DNA of 64,000 nt from Hyphomicrobiales bacterium. GTDB lineage: Bacteria; Pseudomonadota; Alphaproteobacteria; Rhizobiales; Rhizobiaceae. Shown piece after piece: positions 9,150 to 17,083 of the stretch (position 1 is its first letter; every line of letters starts with the position of its first letter). The stretch covers positions 275,719 through 339,718 of the forward strand of contig UBMP01000011.1 in NCBI GenBank assembly GCA_900466575.1, written 5' to 3'. A program made the position numbers and the translations under genes. The notes under the pieces are model-generated. The model worked only from the letters and a program-made list of their open reading frames with translations. It did not search any database and was not told where the DNA came from.

Positions 9150-9218
9150 TGTTCAACCCTCTTTGTGTCTCCCGTCCACCACGGACGGAACTTTGATTGA
9201 GGCAGGTGAGCCTGCCTT

Positions 9219-10091
9219 TTACCTCTGCCCCCCACGGACAGAGGGATGCCAGAACGTGACCTTGCGCTCGATCAGCGCGACGATCCCGTAGAAAAGCGAG
9301 CCGGCGATGGCTGCGGCGAGAATTTCTGCCCAGACCATGGCGGTGTTCATGCGGCCCATTTCGGTCGAGATGCGAAAGCCCATGCCGACCGAGGGCGAGC
9401 CGAAGAATTCCGCGACGATGGCGCCGATCATGGCGAGCGTCGAGTTGATCTTCAGCGCGTTGAAGATGAAGGGCCATGCGGCCGGCAGGCGCAGCTTCAG
9501 AAGCGTCTGTGGCCAGGAGGCGGCATAGGTGCGCATCAGGTCACGTTCCATGTGGCCGGAGGCGGCAAGGCCGGTGATCGTGTTGATGAGCATCGGGAAG
9601 AAGATCATCGTGACGATGATCGCCGCCTTGGAGGGCCATTCAAAGCCGAACCACATGATCATGATCGGGGCGAGACCGACGATGGGCAGCGCCGAGACCA
9701 GATTGCCGAGCGGCAGGAGGCCCGCCTTCAGGAAGGGCGAGCGATCGATGACGAAGGCGGCGAGAAGGCCCGCGCCGCAGCCGATGGCATAGCCGGGCAG
9801 AACCTCCTTGAAGACCGTCTGCCAGACATCGACCCCGATGATCGGCAAGGCATTGAGGGCGGCCGCGACGATGACGCTCGGGGCGGGGAGCAGGATCTCC
9901 GGAATCGCAAGCCCGCGCGCCAGCAATTCCCAAAGCGCCAGCAGGCAAATGCCGAAAATGGCCGGCACGGCAAAGCCGATCTGCCGCTCGGCGGCAGGGC
10001 CCGCCGGTCTCAATCGAACGAGATATTCGTTCAGCGCCCAGCTTCCGAGCCAGACGGCAAGCGCGACGATGATGACGACAATCGCGCTCAT
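9219..10091 (-). CDS. ABC transporter permease (importer, second permease)
   Basis: An inner-membrane permease of 290 residues with about six to seven hydrophobic segments. The cytoplasmic coupling motif of binding-protein-dependent permeases is visible (ERDLMRTYAASWPQTLLKLR, the E-A-A-x3-G loop in the degenerate form seen in the SsuC/TauC/ThiX group). It overlaps the preceding permease gene by four bases (ATGA), which suggests translational coupling. The binding-protein gene follows after 69 bases. It should pair with the first permease as a heterodimer, served by the ATPase encoded at 11138-11929. Confidence 0.92.
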   Translation of the reverse strand: MSAIVVIIVALAVWLGSWALNEYLVRLRPAGPAAERQIGFAVPAIFGICLLALWELLARGLAIPEILLPAPSVIVAAALNALPIIGVDVWQTVFKEVLPGYAIGCGAGLLAAFVIDRSPFLKAGLLPLGNLVSALPIVGLAPIMIMWFGFEWPSKAAIIVTMIFFPMLINTITGLAASGHMERDLMRTYAASWPQTLLKLRLPAAWPFIFNALKINSTLAMIGAIVAEFFGSPSVGMGFRISTEMGRMNTAMVWAEILAAAIAGSLFYGIVALIERKVTFWHPSVRGGQR

Positions 10092-10975
10092 GCCGTGGCC
10101 TCCGGTCTCGCGCCCATCATGCGATAGACGAGGCGCTCGACGCCGCCGACGATGAACACAAGCAGGCCCGCGACGATGGACGACACGAAGAGCGCCGCCC
10201 AGATCTGGATCGTCTGGCCGTAATAGGAGCCGGACAAGAGCCGCGCGCCGAGACCCGCGACCGCGCCTGTGGGCAGTTCACCGACAATTGCGCCGATCAG
10301 CGAAATGGCGATGCCGACTTTCAGCGAGGCGAAGAGGAAGGGAATGGCGGCCGGAAAGCGAAGCTTCCAGAAGACGTCCGTGCGGCTGGCATTGTAAGTG
10401 TGCATGAGATCGAGCTGGAGGATTTCCGGCGAACGCAGCCCCTTCACCATGCCGACGACGACAGGGAAAAAGGAGAGGTAGGTGGAAATCAGCGCCTTAG
10501 GCAGCAGGCCCGAGATCCCGATGGCGTTCAGCACCACGATCAGCATGGGCGCAATCGCCATGATCGGGATCGTCTGGCTGGCGATGACCCAGGGCATCAT
10601 CGACTTGTCCATGGCGCGGTTATGGACGATGCCGACGGCGAGCGCGATGCCGAGCACGGTGCCCAGCGCGAAGCCGAGGAGCGTGGCGGAGAGTGTGATC
10701 CAGGCGTGATAGACGAGCGAGCGCTTCGACGTGATGCTCATCGTGGCCGTCGAATTCCAGATTTCGGTGACGATCTGGTGGGGTGCGGGGAGGAGCGGCT
10801 TGTCGAGGCGGTATGACTTCAGCCACATCTCTTGTGTCGTTAAAACCTCGCCCTTACGGGCGGCTTCTTCGACGGCGATCGTGCGGTTCATGAGAAGAGC
10901 GGCGGCGTACCATGCGGCGATGATGACCACCAGAACGGCGAGGACGGGCCAGACTTTGGTGCGGAGCGTTTTCAT
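10088..10975 (-). CDS. ABC transporter permease (importer, first permease)
   Basis: A 295-residue inner-membrane permease. One N-terminal membrane helix is followed by a soluble stretch of about 60 residues (LLMNRTIAVEEAARKGE to SITSKRSLVYHAW) and then about five more helices. The coupling loop lies in LDLMHTYNASRTDVFWKLR. Together with the next gene it would form the translocation channel of the NMT1-type importer. A rhizobial palindromic repeat (about 11003-11122) separates it from the ATPase gene upstream, so transcript levels of the two halves of the operon may differ. Confidence 0.92.
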   Translation of the reverse strand: MKTLRTKVWPVLAVLVVIIAAWYAAALLMNRTIAVEEAARKGEVLTTQEMWLKSYRLDKPLLPAPHQIVTEIWNSTATMSITSKRSLVYHAWITLSATLLGFALGTVLGIALAVGIVHNRAMDKSMMPWVIASQTIPIMAIAPMLIVVLNAIGISGLLPKALISTYLSFFPVVVGMVKGLRSPEILQLDLMHTYNASRTDVFWKLRFPAAIPFLFASLKVGIAISLIGAIVGELPTGAVAGLGARLLSGSYYGQTIQIWAALFVSSIVAGLLVFIVGGVERLVYRMMGARPEATA

Positions 10976-11002
10976 GGGCGGTGCTCCTGGGCCGCAGCAT
11001 CA

Positions 11003-11122
11003 TTCTCCCGCCTTGAGGGGGAGATGTCTGCGTAGCAGACAGAGGGGGGTACGCCACCCGCCGTCGTGCTTGGGGCACCCCCCTCTGTCACTTCGTGACA
11101 TCTCCCCCTCAAGGGGGGAGAG
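11003..11122. repeat. RIME-like intergenic palindromic repeat
   Basis: Two arms of about 45 bases face each other: CTCCCGCCTTGAGGGGGAGA onwards (11005-11050) and its near-complement ending CTCCCCCTCAAGGGGGGAG (11076-11120). Each arm also contains a smaller internal hairpin (GTCTGCGTAGCAGAC; GTCACTTCGTGAC). The pattern matches the intergenic mosaic elements (RIME) known in Rhizobiaceae. It lies inside the ABC importer gene set, between ATPase and permease. Confidence 0.8.
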
Positions 11123-11137
11123 CGGTGGAACATAGCC

Positions 11138-11929
11138 TCAATCATCATAGCTATGCCCCGCCTTCAGCCCCTCGCGAACGCGGTGGGCAATGGCCAGAAA
11201 TTCCGGCGTTTCGCGAATGTCGAGCGGGCGCTCCTTGGGCAGCGTCGATTCGATGACATCGGTGACGCGGCCGGGGCGGGGGCTCATGACGACGATCTTG
11301 GTGGAGAGATAGACGGCCTCGGGGATCGAGTGGGTGACGAAGCAGATCGTCTTGTTGGTGCGCGCCCAGAGCTCCAGAAGCTGCTGGTTCAGGTGGTCGC
11401 GGACGATTTCGTCCAGCGCGCCGAAGGGCTCGTCCATCAGGAGAAGGTCGGCGTCAAAGGCGAGCGCGCGGGCAATCGAGGCGCGCTGCTGCATGCCGCC
11501 GGAAAGCTGCCAGGGATATTTCTTGCCGAAGCCGGAGAGGTTGACGAGCGACAGCGTATGCTCGATGCGCTTCTTTTGCTCGTCCTTGGAATAGCCCATG
11601 ATTTCAAGGGGAAGGGCGATATTCTTCTCGATGGTGCGCCACGGATAAAGCGCTGCCGCCTGGAAGACATAGCCGTAGGAGCGGTTCTTGCGCGCATCCT
11701 CCGGCGTCGTGCCGTTGACGAGGATCTGGCCTTCGGTCGCGCGTTCGAGATCGGCAATGACGCGCAGGAAGGTCGTCTTGCCGCAGCCGGACGGACCGAT
11801 GAAGGACACGAAGTCGCCTTTGCGCACATCGAGATTGACCCCTGTCAGCGCGTTGACGGGACCGTCATTCGTCTGAAAGGTCAGGCCCAGATTTTTCGCC
11901 GAAACGACGGAAGACTGATTTTCTGCCAT
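11138..11929 (-). CDS. ABC transporter ATP-binding protein (importer)
   Basis: The cytosolic ATPase of the importer, SsuB/TauB/ThiZ type. It has Walker A GPSGCGKTT, the Q-loop in GYVFQAAALYPWRT, the signature LSGGMQQR, Walker B LLLMDEP and the switch histidine in CFVTHSIPEA. At 263 residues it is of usual length. I chose the ATG at 11929; a GTG two codons upstream is the alternative, and GGGTG just before is a weak RBS. It is divergent from the cupin gene and upstream of the two permease genes, so it is probably the first gene of the importer operon. Confidence 0.94.
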   Translation of the reverse strand: MAENQSSVVSAKNLGLTFQTNDGPVNALTGVNLDVRKGDFVSFIGPSGCGKTTFLRVIADLERATEGQILVNGTTPEDARKNRSYGYVFQAAALYPWRTIEKNIALPLEIMGYSKDEQKKRIEHTLSLVNLSGFGKKYPWQLSGGMQQRASIARALAFDADLLLMDEPFGALDEIVRDHLNQQLLELWARTNKTICFVTHSIPEAVYLSTKIVVMSPRPGRVTDVIESTLPKERPLDIRETPEFLAIAHRVREGLKAGHSYDD

Positions 11930-12044
11930 GTTCACCCAGTGTATTTGTATCTCGCTGGTACGCTGCCGATTTTTGCTTTTTCGCGTCCCGCTTTTCTTGT
12001 TCCCCGGACCTTGCGTCCGTCATTTATGATTGGAGGCTGCCCCT

Positions 12045-12458
12045 ATGTCATCTGGCATGGTTCCCGATTGCAAGACCATCCACCCGAAACAGTCCTACGA
12101 TGGGAAGCAGGGTTTTTCCTATATCGAGGGCATTTCGGCTGAAACCGTGGGCTCCACGGGCATCGCCATGATGCTGTTGACGATCCCGCCGGGCGGCCGT
12201 GCCAAGGCCCATCTGCATGAGGCGCACGAGACAGCGATCTATATTCTGTCCGGTGAGGCGACGACCTATTACGGCGACAAGCTGCAGCATGTGAGCGTGC
12301 AACGCGCCGGCGACATGTTCTACATTCCGGCCGGAATGCCGCATCTGCCTGTCAATACCGGGACAGAGCCGTGCTCGGCGATCATTGCGCGGACAGATCC
12401 GCGCGAGCAGGAAAGCGTGGTGTTGCTGCCGGAACTGGATGGCGTGGTTCCGATTTAA
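12045..12458 (+). CDS. Cupin-domain protein
   Basis: A single-domain cupin of 137 residues. The two metal-binding cupin motifs are clear: a first block with H-L-H and the following E (KAHLHEAHETAIYILSGEAT) and a second block with G-D-M-F-Y-I-P-A-G-M-P-H. It therefore likely holds a divalent metal. It is the only plus-strand gene within the pyrimidine island, divergent from the ABC ATPase and convergent with dihydropyrimidinase. I picked ATG 12045 because GGAGG sits eight bases upstream (12032-12036). Its reaction is unknown; position suggests a role with the imported substrate or a pathway intermediate, for example an isomerase, deaminase-like helper or sensor. Confidence 0.85.
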   Translation: MSSGMVPDCKTIHPKQSYDGKQGFSYIEGISAETVGSTGIAMMLLTIPPGGRAKAHLHEAHETAIYILSGEATTYYGDKLQHVSVQRAGDMFYIPAGMPHLPVNTGTEPCSAIIARTDPREQESVVLLPELDGVVPI

Positions 12459-12580
12459 GTCGGAGCCAGCCACACCGTTCTCTGCCCTGCCTGACGTCTC
12501 CCCCACGAGTGGGGTGACGGCATGCGGCACCCGCAGCTTTCCAATCATTCCGCCCTGGCCGAGCAGTCTCTCCATCAGTG

Positions 12581-14038
12581 TCAGACTCCCGATGCCGGTA
12601 TCCCTGTGCGCTGCACCTTGCGCGGCGCGGTCACTTCCTTCCACGTTGACAATGCCGAGGACACCGCCGGGAAGGGGGGCCTAGCGACGAACTGGCCATG
12701 ACCTTCGCGGGTCTTGATGCTCGATTCCTCGACGGCGACATAGCCGCGCGTCAGCGTGAAGCGGGGCAGGCCCTTGACCTTCTTGCCTTCAAAGACGTTG
12801 TAGTCGATAGCCGATTGCTGGCTGGCGGCCGTGATCGTCTTTTCTCGGTTTGGGTCCCAGACGACGATGTCGGCATCGGCGCCGACCAGAATCGCGCCCT
12901 TCTTCGGATAGACGTTGAGGATCTTGGCGATGTTGGTCGAGGTGACGGCGACGAACTCGTTCATGGTAATGCGGCCAGTCGCGACACCATAGGTCCAGAG
13001 CATGGGCAGGCGGTCTTCAAGCCCGCCGGTGCCGTTTGGGATCTTGGTGAAATCGCCGACGCCGTAACGCTTCTGTTCGGTGGTGAAGGCGCAGTGGTCG
13101 GTGGCGACGACCTGCAACGAACCCGAGGCGAGGCCGGCCCAGAGGCTGTCCTGATGCTTCTTGTCACGGAAGGGGGGCGACATGACGCGCCGCGCGGCAT
13201 GGTCCCAATCGGCATTGGCATATTCGCTCTCGTCCAGCGTCAGGTGCTGGATCAGCGGCTCGCCATAGACGCGCATGCCGTTCTGGCGGGCGCGGCGGAT
13301 GGCTTCATGGGCCTGTTCGCAGGAGGTGTGCACGACATAAAGCGGCACGCCCGCCATGTCGGCGATGATGATGGCGCGATTGGTCGCTTCGCCCTCGACA
13401 GAGGCGGGGCGGGAATAGGCGTGGGCCTCTGGGCCGTTATTGCCTTCGCCGAGCAGTTTCTGCTGCATCTGCGCGACGATATCGCCGTTCTCGGCATGGA
13501 CCAGCGGCAGCGCTCCGAGGGCGGCGCAGCGCTGGAAGGAGGAGAACATCTCGTCGTCATCCACCATCAGCGCGCCCTTGTAGGCCATGAAGTGCTTGAA
13601 CGTGTTGATGCCCTTGTCCTTGACGATGGTCTCCATCTCGTTGAAGACCTGCTCGCCCCACCAAGTAATCGACATGTGGAAGGAATAATCGGCATTGGCG
13701 CGGGTCGACTTGTTGTCCCAGCGCTTCAGCGCGTCGATCAGCGACTGTCCGGGATCCGGCAGGCAGAAATCCACCACCATGGTCGTGCCTCCGGCGAGCC
13801 CTGCGCGCGTGCCGCTTTCGAAATCATCCGAGGAATAGGTGCCCATGAAGGGCATTTCGAGGTGAACGTGCGGGTCGATGCCGCCGGGCATGACGTAGCA
13901 GCCGGTCGCGTCGAGCACTTCGGTCCCCGAAAGGTTCGGGCCGATCTCGACGATCACCCCATGCTCGATCTTCACATCGGCCTTGTAGGTCAGGTCAGCC
14001 GTGACGATCGTGCCGTTCTTGATGACTGTGCTGCTCAT
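12581..14038 (-). CDS. hydA: Dihydropyrimidinase / D-hydantoinase
   Basis: A cyclic amidohydrolase that opens dihydrouracil or dihydrothymine to N-carbamoyl-beta-amino acids (or 5-substituted hydantoins to N-carbamoyl amino acids). Binuclear-metal ligands are visible: H-x-H in GGIDPHVHLEMPF, the carboxylated lysine in FMAYKGALM, histidines in PLVHAENGD and VVHTSCEQ, and the aspartate in VATDHCAF. Its length of 485 residues is typical. Its start codon overlaps the stop of the DUF559 gene (ATGA), so the two are probably translated together. The amidohydrolase that takes its product is encoded next upstream, and PreT/PreA, which supply its substrate, are encoded at 23703-26370. Confidence 0.94.
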   Translation of the reverse strand: MSSTVIKNGTIVTADLTYKADVKIEHGVIVEIGPNLSGTEVLDATGCYVMPGGIDPHVHLEMPFMGTYSSDDFESGTRAGLAGGTTMVVDFCLPDPGQSLIDALKRWDNKSTRANADYSFHMSITWWGEQVFNEMETIVKDKGINTFKHFMAYKGALMVDDDEMFSSFQRCAALGALPLVHAENGDIVAQMQQKLLGEGNNGPEAHAYSRPASVEGEATNRAIIIADMAGVPLYVVHTSCEQAHEAIRRARQNGMRVYGEPLIQHLTLDESEYANADWDHAARRVMSPPFRDKKHQDSLWAGLASGSLQVVATDHCAFTTEQKRYGVGDFTKIPNGTGGLEDRLPMLWTYGVATGRITMNEFVAVTSTNIAKILNVYPKKGAILVGADADIVVWDPNREKTITAASQQSAIDYNVFEGKKVKGLPRFTLTRGYVAVEESSIKTREGHGQFVARPPFPAVSSALSTWKEVTAPRKVQRTGIPASGV

Positions 14039-14472
14039 GATGCTGTTCCCTTGGTGTTATTGGTCCGCGCAGGATAAAAGCGCGTTGCGTCACATCTTTC
14101 GGCAATCCTTCCCTCGAGGACCGCGAGGATTGTTTCGAGAACGCTGCGGCGTTCTGTCAGAACTTCGGTATTCCAGAAGCGCAGAACAGCATAACCTTCG
14201 CGGTTCAGCCAATCCGTGCGCCGCATGTCGGCCTGATTTTCGGCGTGCTGCGAGCCGTCTACTTCGACGATAAGGTTCCTCTTTCGGCAGACGAAGTCGG
14301 CGACGTAGGGACCAAGAGGAATCTGTCGTGAGAATTTGTAGCCATTGAGCCGGCGGTTCCGCAGCTCGGTCCACAGGCGAAACTCCGCGTCCGGTTCATC
14401 TTGACGAAGCTGACGGGCCAACGATGTGCCTCTGGGCGTTCGTTTTGTGAGAGATTTGTTTGGATTGCGCAT
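14035..14472 (-). CDS. DUF559 (Vsr/endonuclease-like fold) protein
   Basis: A 145-residue DUF559 protein. This family belongs to the PD-(D/E)XK/Vsr-like nuclease superfamily. The expected core is visible: FSRQIPLGPYVADFVCRKRN, then LIVEVDGSQH (D...E-x-D pattern) and YAVLRFWNTEVL. The likely start is the ATG at 14472, because upstream codons read through a palindromic repeat. Its stop overlaps the start of dihydropyrimidinase by ATGA. This gene is out of place in a catabolic operon, and the adjoining repeat pair (14482-14642) suggests it came in with, or next to, a mosaic element. Nuclease activity is unproven; DUF559 genes are common and of unknown role. Confidence 0.8.
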   Translation of the reverse strand: MRNPNKSLTKRTPRGTSLARQLRQDEPDAEFRLWTELRNRRLNGYKFSRQIPLGPYVADFVCRKRNLIVEVDGSQHAENQADMRRTDWLNREGYAVLRFWNTEVLTERRSVLETILAVLEGRIAERCDATRFYPARTNNTKGTAS

Positions 14473-14481
14473 GCCGCACCG

Positions 14482-14642
14482 CCCCCTCATCCGACCCTTC
14501 GGGCCACCTTCTCCCCACGGGGGAGAAGCGGGAGTGTGCCTTGCCGCACTCACCCAACCTTGCCGTATCCCGAAAACAGCAGACGCGCATTCCCTCTTCT
14601 CCCCATCGGGGAGAAGGTGGCCCGAAGGGTCGGATGAGGGGG
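14482..14642. repeat. RIME-like inverted repeat next to the DUF559 gene
   Basis: Left arm 14482-14528 starts CCCCCTCATCCGACCCTTCG; right arm 14595-14642 ends with its complement CGAAGGGTCGGATGAGGGGG. Each arm ends in a small hairpin (TTCTCCCCACGGGGGAGAA; TTCTCCCCATCGGGGAGAA). The arms enclose about 65 bases without a gene. The sequence type matches repeats seen in many rhizobial genomes. It lies between the N-carbamoyl amidohydrolase gene and the DUF559 gene. Confidence 0.8.
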
Positions 14643-14665
14643 TTGCTCGCGCCGCCATCATTGGC

Positions 14666-15916
14666 TCACTCCACAATCCCCGCCGTCTCCACCACGGCCC
14701 TGAGCAGCACATCCGCACCGGCACCTGCCCACTCCTTGGAAATCTCCTCCGCCTCGTTATGCGAAAGCCCGCCGACGCAGGGGCACATGACCATGGTGGC
14801 GCGGGCGACCTTGGCGGCCCAGCAGGCGTCGTGGCCGGCGCCGGAGATGAGGTTCATGTGGCTGTAGCCCAGGTCTTCTGCCGCCTTGCGGACGGCGGAG
14901 ACGAGGGTGGGGTCGAAGGTGACGGGATCGAAATGGCCGACGGCCTCGACCGAACAGCCGACGCCGAGGGCCTCGCAGATGGCGGCCGCTTCCTTCTCGA
15001 TGCGGGCGCGCATGCCGTCGAGCTTCGCCTGGTCCGGCGAGCGGATGTCGACCGTGAAGATCACCGTGCCCGGCAGCACGTTGCGGGAATTGGGCGAGAA
15101 CTTCACCTGGCCGACGCCGCCGACGCAGCCCGGCTGGTTTTCCATGGCCACCGTCTGCACCATTTCCATGATGCGGGCCATGGCGAGGCCGGCATTGACG
15201 CGCATGTTCATCGGCGTCGAGCCGGTATGGGCCTCCCTGCCGGTCAGCGTGAATTCAAGCCACCAAAGGCCCTGACAGTGGGTGACGACGCCGATCTGCT
15301 TCTCTTCGGCTTCGAGGATCGGGCCCTGTTCGATGTGATATTCGAAATAGGCGTGCATCTGCCTAGCGCCCACGTCTTCGTCGCCGATCCAGCCGATGCG
15401 GGCGAGTTCGTCGCCGAAGCGCAGGCCTTCCATGTCCTGGCGCGCATAGGCGTAGTCGAGCGAATGGATGCCGGCGAAGACGCCCGAAGCGAGCATGGCG
15501 GGGGCGAAGCGCGCGCCTTCCTCGTTCGTCCAGTTTACGACGACGATGGGGTGCTTCGTCTTGATGTTGAGGTCGTTCATCGAGCGGATGACTTCGAGAC
15601 CGGCGAGCACGCCGAGAACACCGTCATATTTGCCGCCTGTCGGCTGGGTGTCGAGATGCGAGCCGACATAGATCGGCAGGGCATCCGGATCGGTGCCGGG
15701 GCGCGTCATGAACATGTTGCCGATCTTGTCGACGCCCATGGTGAGGCCAGCTGCCTCGCACCATGATTGGAAGAGCTTGCGGCCTTCTGCATCCGCATCC
15801 GTGAGTGTCTGGCGATTGTTGCCGCCGGCAATGCCCGGTCCGATTTTCGCCATGTCCATGAGGCTGTCCCAAAGACGATCGGCATTGACGCGCATGTTCT
15901 GGCCCGGTGCAGCCAT
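14666..15916 (-). CDS. Zn-dependent N-carbamoyl amidohydrolase (beta-ureidopropionase / allantoate amidohydrolase family)
   Basis: An M20-family hydrolase that removes the carbamoyl group from N-carbamoyl-beta-alanine or related N-carbamoyl amino acids, giving the amino acid, CO2 and ammonia. Metal-site motifs are present: YVGSHLDTQPTGGKYDGVLG, NWTNEEGARF, YFEYHIEQGPILE and the C-terminal GAGHDACWAA. The 416-residue length is typical. I chose the ATG at 15916 because GGAG stands close upstream; a longer open frame exists but its extra residues look non-native. The neighbouring dihydropyrimidinase makes the beta-ureidopropionase role the best guess. Its upstream region carries the RutR-like operator at 16049-16064. 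Confidence 0.92.
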   Translation of the reverse strand: MAAPGQNMRVNADRLWDSLMDMAKIGPGIAGGNNRQTLTDADAEGRKLFQSWCEAAGLTMGVDKIGNMFMTRPGTDPDALPIYVGSHLDTQPTGGKYDGVLGVLAGLEVIRSMNDLNIKTKHPIVVVNWTNEEGARFAPAMLASGVFAGIHSLDYAYARQDMEGLRFGDELARIGWIGDEDVGARQMHAYFEYHIEQGPILEAEEKQIGVVTHCQGLWWLEFTLTGREAHTGSTPMNMRVNAGLAMARIMEMVQTVAMENQPGCVGGVGQVKFSPNSRNVLPGTVIFTVDIRSPDQAKLDGMRARIEKEAAAICEALGVGCSVEAVGHFDPVTFDPTLVSAVRKAAEDLGYSHMNLISGAGHDACWAAKVARATMVMCPCVGGLSHNEAEEISKEWAGAGADVLLRAVVETAGIVE

Positions 15917-16048
15917 GAAATTTCTCCTCAGTTCCTTGTCTCGGCGCGCCGCTTTTCCGCAGTCTTCGCCCCACTGTTCCGACCGGTCTTGCTTTTCTTG
16001 TTTTTTCACAAAATCCGCGTTGCGTTTGTAAATTGCATGACGGATAAT

Positions 16049-16064
16049 TTGACCGGTTGGTAAA
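16049..16064. promoter_or_regulatory. RutR-like operator
   Basis: The site reads TTGACCGGTTGGTAAA. Against the E. coli RutR consensus TTGACCA-NN-TGGTCAA it matches 12 of the 14 defined positions. It lies in the intergenic region between the amidohydrolase gene and the divergent RutR-like gene, about 130 bases from each start. I found no second copy of comparable quality within the island. Confidence 0.65.
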
Positions 16065-16199
16065 CATTACAGCTTCCGTTGCTGCACTCAAGACGAAAAA
16101 AGCGGTCACATCAGAGAAAATAGTCGATAAGTGCATATTAAGTTCGCAGTGCCTTTTCAAAAGGCAATTCTGCTCACGCGGCAGACGATGAGGGATGAC

Positions 16200-16838
16200 A
16201 TGGCGATACCGAGAGCGGCGAAAACCCAGCGCAGGACACGCATCCAGGAGGAAAAGGAGGAGATTATCCTCGAGGCTGCTCTCGACGTCTTTTCGATGCA
16301 TGGTTTCAAGGGCGCGACCATTGATCATATCGCCGAGGTTGCCGGGATGTCGAAGCCCAACGTCCTTTATTACTTTCGCACGAAGGAGGCCATGCATCGG
16401 GCGCTGATCGACCGGGTGCTGGATACATGGCTTGATCCGTTGCGCGAATTCGATGCCGAGGGGAACCCGGAGATCGAGATCAAGAGCTATATCCGACGCA
16501 AGCTGGAAATGGCGCGCGACTTTCCGCGCGAGAGCCGGCTGTTTGCCAATGAAATCCTGCGGGGCGCACCCTCCATCATGGAGGAGCTTGATGATCTAAG
16601 GAAGCTTGTCGATGAGAAGGCGGAGGTCATTCGCGCCTGGGTGAAGACCGGCAAGATCGGCCGCTGCGATCCCTACCATTTGATCTTCTCGATCTGGGCG
16701 ACGACGCAGCACTATGCTGACTTCGATGTGCAGGTGAGGGCCGTGCTGGGGCCGACGCGGAGCGGTGACGGGCGCTTCGAGGATGCTGCGCGCTTTCTTG
16801 AACAGCTTTATGTCAACGGACTTCAAGTCAAAGCATGA
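16200..16838 (+). CDS. rutR: TetR-family regulator, RutR-like
   Basis: A 212-residue TetR-type repressor. The N-terminal HTH (about residues 20-65) contains ALDVFSMHGFKGATIDHIAE and MSKPNVLYYFRTKEAMHRAL, and the C-terminal half matches the RutR/YcdC domain (FPRESRLFANEILRGAP, FSIWATTQHYADFDVQV). E. coli RutR senses uracil and controls pyrimidine degradation. Here the gene is divergent from the amidohydrolase and a RutR-like site lies between them. The ATG at 16200 has GAGG seven bases upstream; an ATG at 16188 is possible. Ligand and targets are inference. Confidence 0.88.
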   Translation: MAIPRAAKTQRRTRIQEEKEEIILEAALDVFSMHGFKGATIDHIAEVAGMSKPNVLYYFRTKEAMHRALIDRVLDTWLDPLREFDAEGNPEIEIKSYIRRKLEMARDFPRESRLFANEILRGAPSIMEELDDLRKLVDEKAEVIRAWVKTGKIGRCDPYHLIFSIWATTQHYADFDVQVRAVLGPTRSGDGRFEDAARFLEQLYVNGLQVKA

Positions 16839-17083
16839 CAAGCGCCCAAGGCGGATGTTGTTGAAGGCTTTCCTAAAGTTAAGGCGCGTCGTCCCATTTG
16901 GGTTCAAGTTTACATTTTTACTGCACGTTAACATGGACTCAGTGTAGTTCTGCAATCGGTACGTAAACGTTGTAGTGTAGCAGAATGAGACTTCCGACTG
17001 ATGCGGGCATTTCGTGCTTTGCAGACGGGAAATATTAGAAGAATATGGTGAGATAGCCGAACAGGTCGGGAGAGGCCGAAGGG
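16839..17083. other. Noncoding gap, likely promoter region
   Basis: About 245 bases with lower GC than the surroundings. It holds no supported gene or clear repeat. It should contain the promoter of the GGDEF/EAL gene that follows and the end of the rutR transcript. I see no convincing terminator hairpin. Confidence 0.5.

Noticed and set aside
10976..11137. A small gene between importer ATPase and permease
   Set aside because: The open frames here only translate the palindromic repeat.
14473..14724. Upstream extension of the DUF559 frame
   Set aside because: It translates the palindromic repeat and the end of the amidohydrolase gene; DUF559 proteins begin near the ATG at 14472.
16131..16199. 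N-terminal extension of the RutR-like protein
   Set aside because: Better RBS spacing and family start at 16200.
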